From: Fusicatenibacter saccharivorans
GTDB lineage: Bacteria; Bacillota; Clostridia; Lachnospirales; Lachnospiraceae
Assembly (NCBI RefSeq): GCF_027667425.1
Contig: NZ_JAQEGR010000015.1
Span: forward strand, 1 to 64,000
Direction of reading: 5' to 3'
DNA length: 64,000 nt
Program-made: the position numbers and the translations under genes
Part shown: positions 16,496 to 24,343 of the stretch, piece by piece
Layout of the letters: the number at the start of each line of letters is the position of its first letter
Numbering within the stretch: the first letter of the stretch is position 1
The notes under the pieces: generated by a model
Told to the model about the DNA's origin: nothing
The model's database searches: none
The model's input: only the letters and a program-made list of their open reading frames with translations

Positions 16496-17161
16496 ATGAA
16501 CATATTACAAACGACAGATTTGAAGAAATATTACGGCACCGAACCGAACATTACAAAAGCATTGGATGGCGTGACCCTATCCATTGAGGAAGGTGAATTT
16601 GTTGCCATTGTTGGTACTTCCGGCAGCGGTAAGTCTACTTTGCTGAACATGATGGGCGGGTTAGATACGCCAACTTCCGGCAGTATTAAAGTAAAAGGGA
16701 AAGAATTATCGAAACTCAAGGATGAACAGCTTACCATCTTCCGCAGACGTAACATCGGGTTTATCTTTCAGAATTACAATCTTGTTCCTGTGCTGAATGT
16801 CTATGAAAATATTGTCCTGCCGGTGGAGCTGGATGGTGATACCGTGGACAAGCGGTTTATGGATGAAGTCGTGAAAATGTTGGCTCTCGATGGGAAGCTG
16901 AACAGTATGCCTAACAATCTGTCCGGCGGCCAGCAGCAGCGTGTAGCGATTGCCCGCGCCCTTGTTTCCAAACCAGCTATTATACTTGCAGATGAACCGA
17001 CAGGCAATTTGGATAGCCGGACAAGTAGTGATGTTCTTGGTTTGCTGAAAGTTACAAGTCAGAAGTTCCATCAAACGCTTGTAATGATTACCCATAACAA
17101 TGAAATTGCCCAGCTTGCCGACCGAATTATCCGTATTGAGGACGGAAAAATCGCACAGTGA
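16496..17161 (+). CDS. ABC transporter ATP-binding protein (MacB/BceA type)
   Basis: 221 aa. Walker A GTSGSGKST near residue 40, Q-loop FQNYNL, signature LSGGQQQR near 142, Walker B IILADEPTGNLDS and the H-loop MITHN. These are the features of the LolD/MacB/BceA family that pair with FtsX-like permeases. It energises the permease encoded 15 bases downstream. The start ATG 16496 follows GGGTGGTG. Confidence 0.93.
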   Translation: MNILQTTDLKKYYGTEPNITKALDGVTLSIEEGEFVAIVGTSGSGKSTLLNMMGGLDTPTSGSIKVKGKELSKLKDEQLTIFRRRNIGFIFQNYNLVPVLNVYENIVLPVELDGDTVDKRFMDEVVKMLALDGKLNSMPNNLSGGQQQRVAIARALVSKPAIILADEPTGNLDSRTSSDVLGLLKVTSQKFHQTLVMITHNNEIAQLADRIIRIEDGKIAQ

Positions 17162-17176
17162 CAGGGGGTGACATTG

Positions 17177-19687
17177 ATGGATGATATTTTATTTGGGAAC
17201 AATAATCAGGCAACAATCAATCGTCTTGCCAAAAGAAGCTACCGCGCTAATAAGCAGAGAAATGTTTTCGTTACCATCGCATTATTCTTGACCGCCTTTA
17301 TGATTACATCTGTATTTAGTTTGGGGTGCAGTTATTTTGAAACCTATCAAATGCAGCAAATTCGTGCGATGGGCACGACTGCGGATGTGGCAATTACAAG
17401 CCTCTCAGAAGAACAATATGAAGAATTGAGCCGATCCAGCTTGGTATCCGTAGTTGGTGTCAGTCAGAGATTGGGCAGCATTGATACATCTGGAATGGAC
17501 GATGCCCTGCTGAGTATTACCTGGATAGACGAAACAGAATGGCAAGAACACCGTGTACCAACAATTTCGGATATACACGGAGATTATCCGCAAGCAAAAA
17601 ATGAAATTATGCTCCCTACATGGGCTTTGCGTGCAATGGGGATTGATGATCCACAGATAGGGATGAATATTTCCCTTTCCTATCAACTCGGAACAGATTA
17701 TCAATATATCTCCGATGAATTTGTTTTGTCGGGCTATTACACAGATTATTCGGCTTCACGTGCAGGCAACCGTGGTGCCGCTTATGTTTCGGAGCTTTTT
17801 GCAACACAAACAGGGCTTCCCTTTGATAGTGTGTCTACCGCAATGATTTCTTTTTCTGATGACAGTAATGCCCTGCGATCCTGTGAAAAACTAAAACGGA
17901 AGATTTCGTTTACAGAAAGTCAGTCCTTTGAAATTGTACCTATTGCTCAGAGCAATTCCACCACCATTGTTCTTCCACTGGCTGCTATTATCGTCTTTAT
18001 CATTATCAGCGGCTATTTGCTGATTTATAACATTCTGTATATCTCAATTTCAAGAGATACACAATTCTATGGACAGCTTAAAACGATAGGCACGACAAAA
18101 AGACAAATCAAGCGGATCGTGCGTTCTCAAATATTCAGAACGGCGGTGATCGGTATTCCCAGCGGCCTGATTGTCGGTGGTATTGTTTCGCTTGGACTTG
18201 TTCCGTTTGCCATGAATATGATGTACTCAAGCGATACAGACCTTGGGGAGATAGTGTCCTTTTCCCCCATTATTTTTGCGGGTGCCGCAATCTTCACATT
18301 TTTTACTGCAATCATCGGCAGCATGAAACCAGCGAAAATAGCTGCAAGTATTTCTCCTGTTGCGGCTTCACGCTATACGGAGGCAAATACAAGGAGTTAC
18401 CGAGATCATAAGAGCCATAGAACAAAATTATCTCGGATGGCACGAGATAATATTTTTAGAAACCCTAAAAGCGCTTTCCTTACTTTTGCGTCCTTATTTT
18501 TAGGCTTAATATTGTTTTTGGTTTCTGCTGGTCTACTATCAAGCCTAAGTCCCGACAATTTTGTAAATCAATGGGGAGAAAGTGATTTCGCATTGACTTA
18601 CAGCATTTCCGAAGAAGGAAACCTGCTCTCTGATGAAATGTTGCAGCAAATTGAAACAATGCAGGGAATTGAAAATCTGCGCGTCACTTATTCTGCTTCA
18701 CCGTGGCCCACTATGGATGTCATTTACGACGAAAATGTATTCGGGAAATATATTGATTCCTTGGATGGCATATCAGGTCTTGATTTTTCAAATGCGGAAA
18801 CACGAAAAAACTATACAGATAATTTTTGGAGCGGCGTTTACGGAATAGATTCCAGATATATCGAAGAACTTAATAAAACGCTTGATAAGCCTATTGACTT
18901 AACCGCCTTTGAAAAGGGAGAGTTGGTGGTTTTGTCCGCTATGACGGATGATGAGGGAAACCTATTGATTCAGCCAGGGCAAGCAATCACCGTTGTCGGT
19001 GAGTCCGGGGAACAGGTCTTTACAGTGGCAACTGGCTTTCTGGACGCTGATTTTCAGAATGGTCGAGGAAATGAGAGAGGTACTGCCCCTGATTTGTATA
19101 TCAGTGAGCAGGCAATAGAGAAGTTGTCTGGAGAAACCAAAATCTTTCGGATTGCTTTTGATACGATTGATAGCAGTTATGACAAAGGGATTATGGAGCA
19201 GCTTCAATCCATTACTGCTTCGTCACCGGGCATTACGATTCTGTCACGATATGAAAAGCAGCAAGAAATGGCCGGATATTTGCTGACCTCAAGGATTATA
19301 GCCGCAGGGTTGTCCGCTGTATTTTTGCTGATAGGAATTATGAATTTCATTAACACAATGGTTGTTAGTGTAAATACTCGGAAACATGAATTTGCAACAC
19401 TTGAAAGTATAGGAATGACGAAAAAGCAAATTAGAAATGTATTGCTTTGGGAAGGCGGGTATTATTGGAGTATTTCTTTCCTACTGCTTGCCACACTGGG
19501 AACAGCGATATATATTCCAATATACTCAGCCTTTAGAAGAATGGTTCCTTATGCAGCTTTTCACTATCCTGTAATTTCTCTGTTGGTTGTCGCAGCTATT
19601 GTTTTGCTGGTCTGCTTGGCAACCCCCGTCATAACTTTCATGCAAAATGTTAAGCAAAGCGTTGTAGAGAGACTGCGGCAGAATTAA
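17177..19687 (+). CDS. FtsX-like ABC transporter permease
   Basis: 836 aa. One membrane helix near 35-57 is followed by a large extracellular domain (about 60-250). An FtsX domain with three helices comes next (about 255-390), then a further helix near 445, a second extracellular domain and a C-terminal FtsX domain (about 705-825). This double-FtsX design is used to remove or sense antimicrobial peptides at the membrane. ATG 17177 follows AGGGGGTG by six bases. It forms an operon with the ATPase and is presumably the signal partner of the kinase upstream. The substrate cannot be read from sequence. Confidence 0.88.
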   Translation: MDDILFGNNNQATINRLAKRSYRANKQRNVFVTIALFLTAFMITSVFSLGCSYFETYQMQQIRAMGTTADVAITSLSEEQYEELSRSSLVSVVGVSQRLGSIDTSGMDDALLSITWIDETEWQEHRVPTISDIHGDYPQAKNEIMLPTWALRAMGIDDPQIGMNISLSYQLGTDYQYISDEFVLSGYYTDYSASRAGNRGAAYVSELFATQTGLPFDSVSTAMISFSDDSNALRSCEKLKRKISFTESQSFEIVPIAQSNSTTIVLPLAAIIVFIIISGYLLIYNILYISISRDTQFYGQLKTIGTTKRQIKRIVRSQIFRTAVIGIPSGLIVGGIVSLGLVPFAMNMMYSSDTDLGEIVSFSPIIFAGAAIFTFFTAIIGSMKPAKIAASISPVAASRYTEANTRSYRDHKSHRTKLSRMARDNIFRNPKSAFLTFASLFLGLILFLVSAGLLSSLSPDNFVNQWGESDFALTYSISEEGNLLSDEMLQQIETMQGIENLRVTYSASPWPTMDVIYDENVFGKYIDSLDGISGLDFSNAETRKNYTDNFWSGVYGIDSRYIEELNKTLDKPIDLTAFEKGELVVLSAMTDDEGNLLIQPGQAITVVGESGEQVFTVATGFLDADFQNGRGNERGTAPDLYISEQAIEKLSGETKIFRIAFDTIDSSYDKGIMEQLQSITASSPGITILSRYEKQQEMAGYLLTSRIIAAGLSAVFLLIGIMNFINTMVVSVNTRKHEFATLESIGMTKKQIRNVLLWEGGYYWSISFLLLATLGTAIYIPIYSAFRRMVPYAAFHYPVISLLVVAAIVLLVCLATPVITFMQNVKQSVVERLRQN

Positions 19688-19699
19688 ATATTTGCGATG

Positions 19700-19729
19700 A
19701 AAACCGGGAGATTATTCTCCCGGTTTTTC
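19700..19729 (+). terminator. Intrinsic terminator of ABC operon
   Basis: A perfect 12-bp stem (AAAACCGGGAGA / TCTCCCGGTTTT) with a short loop and T tail, 13 bases after the permease stop. Confidence 0.9.
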
Positions 19730-19786
19730 AAATCTCACAGGTTCGTGAGATTTCAGCCCATTATTCTGTCGAAACAGCGTGTGTCA

Positions 19787-19818
19787 GTGACATTTCTGTG
19801 AGGATTGCTTGTTAAGAT
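19787..19818 (+). promoter_or_regulatory. Response-regulator promoter C (no protein gene downstream)
   Basis: GTGACATTTCT and GTGAGGATTGC in tandem, four bases, then the -10 TAAGAT at 19813-19818. Same spacing as promoters A and B. It reads into a short region without a convincing ORF. Confidence 0.7.
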
Positions 19819-19824
19819 AAGCGC

Positions 19825-19940
19825 AAAAGGAACAAGCTGCCGCACGACGGCAAAAGAAAAAAAGCCGTCGTACAGCAGCCTATCAACACGCCCATTTGAA
19901 ACGGCGGCTTTGATTTTCAGAGCCGCCGTTTCTTTGCGTC
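19825..19940 (+). ncRNA. Candidate regulated small RNA
   Basis: About 115 nt between promoter C and a strong terminator. It would fold into one hairpin (ACGACGGC 19844-19851 with GCCGTCGT 19864-19871, extendable by GCTGC/GCAGC). A perfect 11-bp terminator stem follows (AAACGGCGGCT 19899-19909 with AGCCGCCGTTT 19921-19931). There is no ribosome site with a suitable start codon. It could also be a decayed leader of a lost gene. Confidence 0.5.
19899..19936 (+). terminator. Terminator ending the candidate small RNA
   Basis: An 11-bp perfect inverted repeat with an 11-base loop, followed by a short T-rich run. Confidence 0.75.
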
Positions 19941-20122
19941 TACACAAACCAATGACGACTTGTAGGGACACGGTAGCCGATGGGAGGTTATTTTGCCGTG
20001 TTCATTTTATTATTTCATTGTTCGCGTGATCTGCACCAGCTAAAAAAAGCGTAGCCCCTCCGTCGGAGCAGTCCGGTTTTGAACATGAAATTAAACAGTA
20101 CATAACCGATAATACTTTTTCG

Positions 20123-20160
20123 TGCGCTTGTGCGGCCTTGTGTCGCACAGGCGCATTTTG
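20123..20160 (+). terminator. GC-rich hairpin upstream of sigma-like gene
   Basis: TGCGCTTGTGCG pairs with CGCACAGGCGCA with one mismatch and is followed by TTTTG. It lies between a possible -10 (TAATAC near 20110) and palindrome copy 9, so it may attenuate transcription into the sigma-like gene. Confidence 0.55.
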
Positions 20161-20168
20161 CTTTCCAG

Positions 20169-20193
20169 ACTTCGAGACAAAGTGTCCCGAGGT
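20169..20193. repeat. Dispersed palindrome, copy 9 (right-end variant)
   Basis: Core GAGACAAAGTGTCCC at 20174-20188, upstream of the sigma-like gene. The three right-end copies share GAGACA in the left arm. Confidence 0.88.
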
Positions 20194-20267
20194 GCGGTGC
20201 CGTTCTCCGCCGTTACTCCATTTCGTTTCCGACCAACCCCGAACAAACTGAAATGGAGGATTTTACG

Positions 20268-20678
20268 ATGACTACTATCAATTTGAAAGATTTTTATTAT
20301 TGGTACACGCAGGATCAGCTTATCGAAGTTTCTGACGAGGTGGCCGAGGTATTCAAGGCCGATGCCCGCTATGAAATGGCCTACCAGCGGCGGCTCTCCC
20401 GGCACAAGGCGCAGTATTCTCTGGACTGCGATGACGGGATTGAATATTCCGCTTGCCTGCATGAGCCGACCCCGCAGGAGCTCCTTGAACGGATGGAAAC
20501 CTTTCTTCGTCTGTGGAACGCTCTCAATTCTCTGCCGGAGATCCAGGGCCGCAGAATTGACGCACATATCATTCTTGGCAAGTCGATTAAGGAAATTGCC
20601 GAGGCCGAGGGCGTACATGAGGAGTCTATTCGCCAGTCGATCAAGCGTGGCCTTGAACGCATGAAAAAAACTTTTTGA
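20268..20678 (+). CDS. Sigma-70 region-4-like regulator of the ICE
   Basis: 136 aa. The C-terminal part (about 80-135) has a sigma region-4 helix-turn-helix (SIKEIAEAEGVHEESIRQSIKRGLERMKK). The N-terminal part begins INLKDFYYWYTQDQLIEV, typical of the short sigma-like proteins near the recombinase end of Tn1549/CTn elements. Such proteins are thought to control excision or transfer genes. ATG 20268 follows TGGAGGA. Palindrome copy 9 lies about 80 bases upstream. Confidence 0.8.
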   Translation: MTTINLKDFYYWYTQDQLIEVSDEVAEVFKADARYEMAYQRRLSRHKAQYSLDCDDGIEYSACLHEPTPQELLERMETFLRLWNALNSLPEIQGRRIDAHIILGKSIKEIAEAEGVHEESIRQSIKRGLERMKKTF

Positions 20679-21147
20679 TTTTTTCTTCTTAACCCACTTG
20701 GAATTGATGAAAAAATGTCTCGGTTTATGAGAGGAGGTTTTCTTCCTAACGCGAGGGAATAACGGCAACCCTGAGTAAGTACGTGGAGCCAGACGGTGGG
20801 TGCGCGGTGACATTTCCCAAAAGAGATTGAGCGAACAACACCAACACTGTAAATGGGCCCGGCCATCCCAAGGCCATGATCCGGCGCTGAACAGGTTGGC
20901 TGCCTGTTCCTCCGGGCTTGTCGCTTTACTTGCGTTGAGAGCGCCGCACAGAAAATAACGATTGTCTTTGGACAGGCCAAGTAAATATGTGCGGCGCTCT
21001 CTAATATTCAAAAACTATAATAAACCTCGAGACAAAGTGTCCCAAGGTGGAGTAAGGCAACAGGCCAGCATCCCGGTGGTGCTGGCCTGTTGCGTTTCCC
21101 CACCAAACAGCGGGAGGCGTTCTATCAATCTGCGAAGGAGGTTTACC
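20679..21147. other. 470-bp noncoding region with long perfect inverted repeat
   Basis: No credible ORF. The perfect 14-bp inverted repeat GAGAGCGCCGCACA (20937-20950) / TGTGCGGCGCTCTC (20989-21002) encloses 38 bases. Upstream there are shorter GC-rich pairings around 20845-20890 (GGCCCGGCC, GGCC). TATAAT at 21016-21021 is followed directly by palindrome copy 10. It looks like a structured transcript or a regulatory block before the DUF6870-like gene. Confidence 0.5.
21024..21048. repeat. Dispersed palindrome, copy 10 (right-end variant)
   Basis: Core GAGACAAAGTGTCCC at 21029-21043, immediately after TATAAT at 21016-21021. Confidence 0.88.
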
Positions 21148-21414
21148 GTGAAATTAACTACACAGGAACTTGAACAAATGAGAAGCGTTGACATTGGCGC
21201 GGTGGCTGCCGAGTCCCTGCCTGATGTGAGCGGTATGACCTTTGACAATGCGCTTTCCCGAAAGGAGCGCATCTCTCGATTTTTGCAGACTGTCAAAAAT
21301 CCATACTGCTTTTGCATCGGTGGTGTTGGCGTGAAAATTGAATTTGCTGAAAGCGGGCCATCTCTCCAAGACAAGCTGACGGATTTCCTGCTGCGGCAAA
21401 GAAGCGGGCTGTAA
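21148..21414 (+). CDS. DUF6870-like small ICE protein
   Basis: 88 aa from GTG 21148, after GAAGGAGG. It has the pattern LTTQELEQMRSVDI, then RKERISRFLQTVKNPYCF and KIEFAESGPSLQDKL, which I recognise as the small protein that precedes the serine recombinase in many clostridial ICEs. Function unknown; a role in recombination directionality would fit its place but is only inference. Confidence 0.6.
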   Translation: MKLTTQELEQMRSVDIGAVAAESLPDVSGMTFDNALSRKERISRFLQTVKNPYCFCIGGVGVKIEFAESGPSLQDKLTDFLLRQRSGL

Positions 21415-21437
21415 CTTCGGTTACAGCTCGTTTTGCT

Positions 21438-21462
21438 TCTTCGAGACAAAGTGTCCCGAAGT
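21438..21462. repeat. Dispersed palindrome, copy 11 (right-end variant)
   Basis: Core GAGACAAAGTGTCCC at 21443-21457, between the DUF6870-like gene and the recombinase promoter. Confidence 0.88.
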
Positions 21463-21472
21463 GGAGGCATCC

Positions 21473-21501
21473 TTGTTGTCCTCCCCGGACAGAGTTATAA
21501 T
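21473..21501 (+). promoter_or_regulatory. Recombinase promoter
   Basis: TTGTTG, a 17-bp spacer and TATAAT (21496-21501), 32 bases before the recombinase ATG, with AAGGAGG in between. Palindrome copy 11 (core 21443-21457) lies just upstream of the -35. Confidence 0.65.
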
Positions 21502-21532
21502 ATAAGTGTAATGTGATAGGGAAGGAGGAACA

Positions 21533-23215
21533 ATGGCACGAGCAAAAAACAGAGGGTATCAGCAGAGTTTCTCTCCCTCTTACACAATCCGCCGCTGGCG
21601 GCTGGGCATCTATATCCGGCTTTCAAAGGAAGATTTGAAAAAAGGAAAAGACGATAGCAACAGCGTAAAGAACCAGCGTGACCTACTGAACGATTTTTAC
21701 CGACGCAACATTGACGAGTTTGAAAGTATCACGGAATATGTAGATGACGGACATACTGGAACGGACGCTAACCGTGAAGATTTTCAACGGCTCTTGGCGG
21801 ATGTCATGAGTGGTAAAATCAACTGCGTTATAGTAAAAGACCTGTCCCGCTTCGCACGAAATTATAGCGATGCCGGAAGTTTGATCGACAACCTGTTTGT
21901 TCAAATGGGTGTTCGCTTTATCAGCCTTGCTGAGAATGTGGACAGCTACAAGAACCCCGACAGCGTTTCAAATATCATCGTTCCCATTACAAACGTGATG
22001 AACGATAATTACTGCTATCAGACTTCCAAAAAGATCCGGCAGGTATTTGATTACAAACGGCGCAACGGCCAGTATATCGGAGCATTTGCTCCTTACGGCT
22101 ATGTAAAGCACCCAAAGGACAAGCACAGGCTGATTGTTGATCCCGATGCTGCTGAAAATGTCAAACTCATTTTCACAATGCTTATTCAAGGGTCATCAAA
22201 ACGTGCTATCGCGTTGTACCTGAACGAACACGGCGTACCGAGCCCCTCGGCTTACAAGGTACAAAAGGGCTTGCCTGTTTCGACAAGAGGGTATGACGAT
22301 CCTATGTGGGGAGCCCGCATGATCCACTCCATTCTTACCAATCCGACCTACACCGGGGACTTAGCCCAAGGCCGGAGCCGGGTGAAAAGCTACAAGGTAC
22401 ACCAGATTGAAGCTGTTCCCCGCGAGGAATGGGTGGAAGTGGCTGGAACACATGAGGCCATTATCGACTATGAAACTTTCGATAAGGTACAGGCTCTCTT
22501 ACAGCGTGATACCCGTACTTCCCCGAAAGGCCGTGAGGTACATTTATTCAGCGGCTTTCTGAAATGTGCCGATTGCGGGCGGGCCATTACCCGATGCGTT
22601 AGCAAGAACAACAATGTATATTATTCTTGCTCAACCTACAAGAACCGTTCCCGGACAGCCTGCACCATGCACTCAATCAAGCATGAACGGCTGGAGGCTG
22701 CTGTTCTGTTCGCCGTACAGCATCAGGTACATTTAGCTGTTTCCTACTCAGAAATCGTAACGCAGATCAATTCCGCTCCAATCAAAAAAAGCCAGTCTTA
22801 CCGACTGGACGATCTGATAGCTGCAAAAGAGCGGGAACTGATAAAGATAACACGCTACAAGCAATCTCTTTATCAGGACTGGAAAGACGGTGAAATCACC
22901 CAGCAGGAATACCGGGATATGAAGGCTGACTATGAACGGCAGACTTCTGATATTTCCGCGGTGCTTACCCGGCTGAACGCTGAACGCGCAGAACTGGCAA
23001 ACGGTGTGGACAATGAGCATCCTGCACTGGTAGCCTTTATGAAGTATCAGAACATTGAAGCCCTCAACCGTGAAATCTTGGTTGAACTTGTGGACTATAT
23101 CAAGGTCTATGAAAACGGCAATATCAGCGTGAAATTCAAATTTGCTGACGAGCTCCGCAAGATTGCCGAGTACATTGAAATCAACACTACGGAAGATACC
23201 GCAGTAGCGGGCTAA
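21533..23215 (+). CDS. Large serine recombinase (ICE integrase, TndX type)
   Basis: 560 aa. The resolvase catalytic domain has nucleophile Ser 31 in YIRLSKEDL, then a DGHTGTDANR loop and VKDLSRFARNYSDAG. The recombinase domain follows (TNPTYTGDLAQG), then a zinc ribbon (LKCADCGRAI, then YSCSTY and ACTMHSI) and a C-terminal coiled coil. It is full length for the TndX/TnpX group that excises and integrates ICEs by short staggered cuts. It is the last gene of the element, so the right attachment site should lie shortly after its stop. Confidence 0.93.
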   Translation: MARAKNRGYQQSFSPSYTIRRWRLGIYIRLSKEDLKKGKDDSNSVKNQRDLLNDFYRRNIDEFESITEYVDDGHTGTDANREDFQRLLADVMSGKINCVIVKDLSRFARNYSDAGSLIDNLFVQMGVRFISLAENVDSYKNPDSVSNIIVPITNVMNDNYCYQTSKKIRQVFDYKRRNGQYIGAFAPYGYVKHPKDKHRLIVDPDAAENVKLIFTMLIQGSSKRAIALYLNEHGVPSPSAYKVQKGLPVSTRGYDDPMWGARMIHSILTNPTYTGDLAQGRSRVKSYKVHQIEAVPREEWVEVAGTHEAIIDYETFDKVQALLQRDTRTSPKGREVHLFSGFLKCADCGRAITRCVSKNNNVYYSCSTYKNRSRTACTMHSIKHERLEAAVLFAVQHQVHLAVSYSEIVTQINSAPIKKSQSYRLDDLIAAKERELIKITRYKQSLYQDWKDGEITQQEYRDMKADYERQTSDISAVLTRLNAERAELANGVDNEHPALVAFMKYQNIEALNREILVELVDYIKVYENGNISVKFKFADELRKIAEYIEINTTEDTAVAG

Positions 23216-23224
23216 CCCCCGCTA
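23203..23224 (+). other. Inverted repeat at recombinase stop
   Basis: GTAGCGGG / CCCGCTAC flank the stop codon. There is no clear T run, so it may be a weak terminator or part of the right end of the ICE. Confidence 0.4.
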
Positions 23225-23249
23225 CAAACCCCTTTGACAGTGTGTTTTC

Positions 23250-24215
23250 CTAATAGGCGCTAATCATATCATAATACTTCTGACTCTTTACTCCCCTCAA
23301 ACCATGCTGCCAACGCTTTTTCTCAATACCCTGTTCAATACCTTGTTCTCTGCTTTCTTTCAGCATATCTTCTACCGCTTTGCACACATCAATCACCTCC
23401 GTCTCTTCTGGAATTTCTATGGGTGTATTTGTAATGGTCTTGATCACCACTGCTGCCTTCCGGTCGAGCATCATGCGCGGATTATCCTTTAAAATTTCTA
23501 ATAGCTTTTTCTTATCCTTTGAATACCTGATATACTCCATAACTTCCCGCAGACTGGAAGAAAATTTCTCCAAATCTTCTTCGGTTAACCTTGCCGGGTC
23601 TATTAGATGAATCCGATAATCCTGCACGAAACGCAGCAGATTCTCGTCTTGAATGTTCATCATCTCATGCAGAGACAACGGCGCATCCCATGGATCTGTT
23701 CCGAAATGAATTACCAGTGTAATTACTGGTTTCAGGACATCGTCCTTATAGAATCCAGACAAATATTCTGCTTTTGTGTAATCATCTCCATGGTCTTTTT
23801 CCTGTTGTTTTGCACTTTTTCTGTTTTTTCGATGTCTTGCCGCAGTGTCTGTAACCTGTCTGCCATACTGTAAGGCATCGTATATCATATTTCGAACTGG
23901 CATCGCATAATGAATGTCTGTCTGGTTTTCAATTCCAAGAAGCAGATAATACGTTTCCACTTCCTGCATAATCACAGCTGTTTTCAATATATCCCGATAT
24001 TTCTGGACCGGATCTTCTGTCATTTCGGTTGTCTCTTTTGCCTCTTTTCTCTCTTCTGTTGCGCCAAACGGTATGGCAATCTCTGTTGAATCAACTTCTG
24101 TCAGTTTTTCCGGATCAACAACTTTTTTCCCGTCATAGATCAAATAATTGAACGCATCTGCAAAAATGTTACTCTTTCGCATGTATGCTTTGGTAACAAT
24201 GTCCGCTTTTCCCAT
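23250..24215 (-). CDS. Rpn-family PD-(D/E)XK nuclease / transposase-like protein, probably altered 3' end
   Basis: 321 aa. The start KADIVTKAYMRKSNIFADAFNYLIYDG, the MPVRNMIYDALQYGRQV segment and a YRIHLIDPARLTEEDLEKFSSSLREVMEYIRYSKD block are typical of the Rpn family abundant in Lachnospiraceae. Family members usually end in repeated GIEQGIEKG-type sequence. Here that breaks off to KKRWQHGLRGVKSQKYYDMISAY. The gene end lies only 35 bases from the ICE recombinase, so ICE insertion may have replaced its true 3' end. I chose ATG 24215, nine bases after GAGGAGG. Confidence 0.75.
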   Translation of the reverse strand: MGKADIVTKAYMRKSNIFADAFNYLIYDGKKVVDPEKLTEVDSTEIAIPFGATEERKEAKETTEMTEDPVQKYRDILKTAVIMQEVETYYLLLGIENQTDIHYAMPVRNMIYDALQYGRQVTDTAARHRKNRKSAKQQEKDHGDDYTKAEYLSGFYKDDVLKPVITLVIHFGTDPWDAPLSLHEMMNIQDENLLRFVQDYRIHLIDPARLTEEDLEKFSSSLREVMEYIRYSKDKKKLLEILKDNPRMMLDRKAAVVIKTITNTPIEIPEETEVIDVCKAVEDMLKESREQGIEQGIEKKRWQHGLRGVKSQKYYDMISAY

Positions 24216-24274
24216 GTGCATACGCCTCCTCAAAAATATTTCAGAGAAGTCTGCACCCCTTCCTGTTGTTTTTC

Positions 24275-24303
24275 ATCTTATCACGAATTGGCAGCTCTAT
24301 CAA
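24275..24303 (-). promoter_or_regulatory. Promoter of the Rpn-family gene
   Basis: On the minus strand: TTGATA (24298-24303), a 17-bp spacer and TAAGAT (24275-24280), about 60 bases before the start codon. Confidence 0.6.
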
Positions 24304-24343
24304 GTTGGAAATACGAACTATGAACATGCTTCTTAAGATGTCA

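Noticed and set aside
19805..20029. A 74-aa frame downstream of promoter C
   Set aside because: It starts at TTG inside the operator, has no ribosome site, and reads through the terminator stem.
20091..21011. A 306-aa minus-strand frame
   Set aside because: It overlaps the sigma-like gene and noncoding region, has no family features, and runs through the terminator-like hairpins; a shadow frame.
2773..21462. The dispersed repeats as a CRISPR array
   Set aside because: Copies are kilobases apart, palindromic, lie inside genes, and have no regular spacers or cas genes.
21533..23215. Prophage origin of the large serine recombinase
   Set aside because: No phage structural genes are present; all neighbours are conjugation genes.
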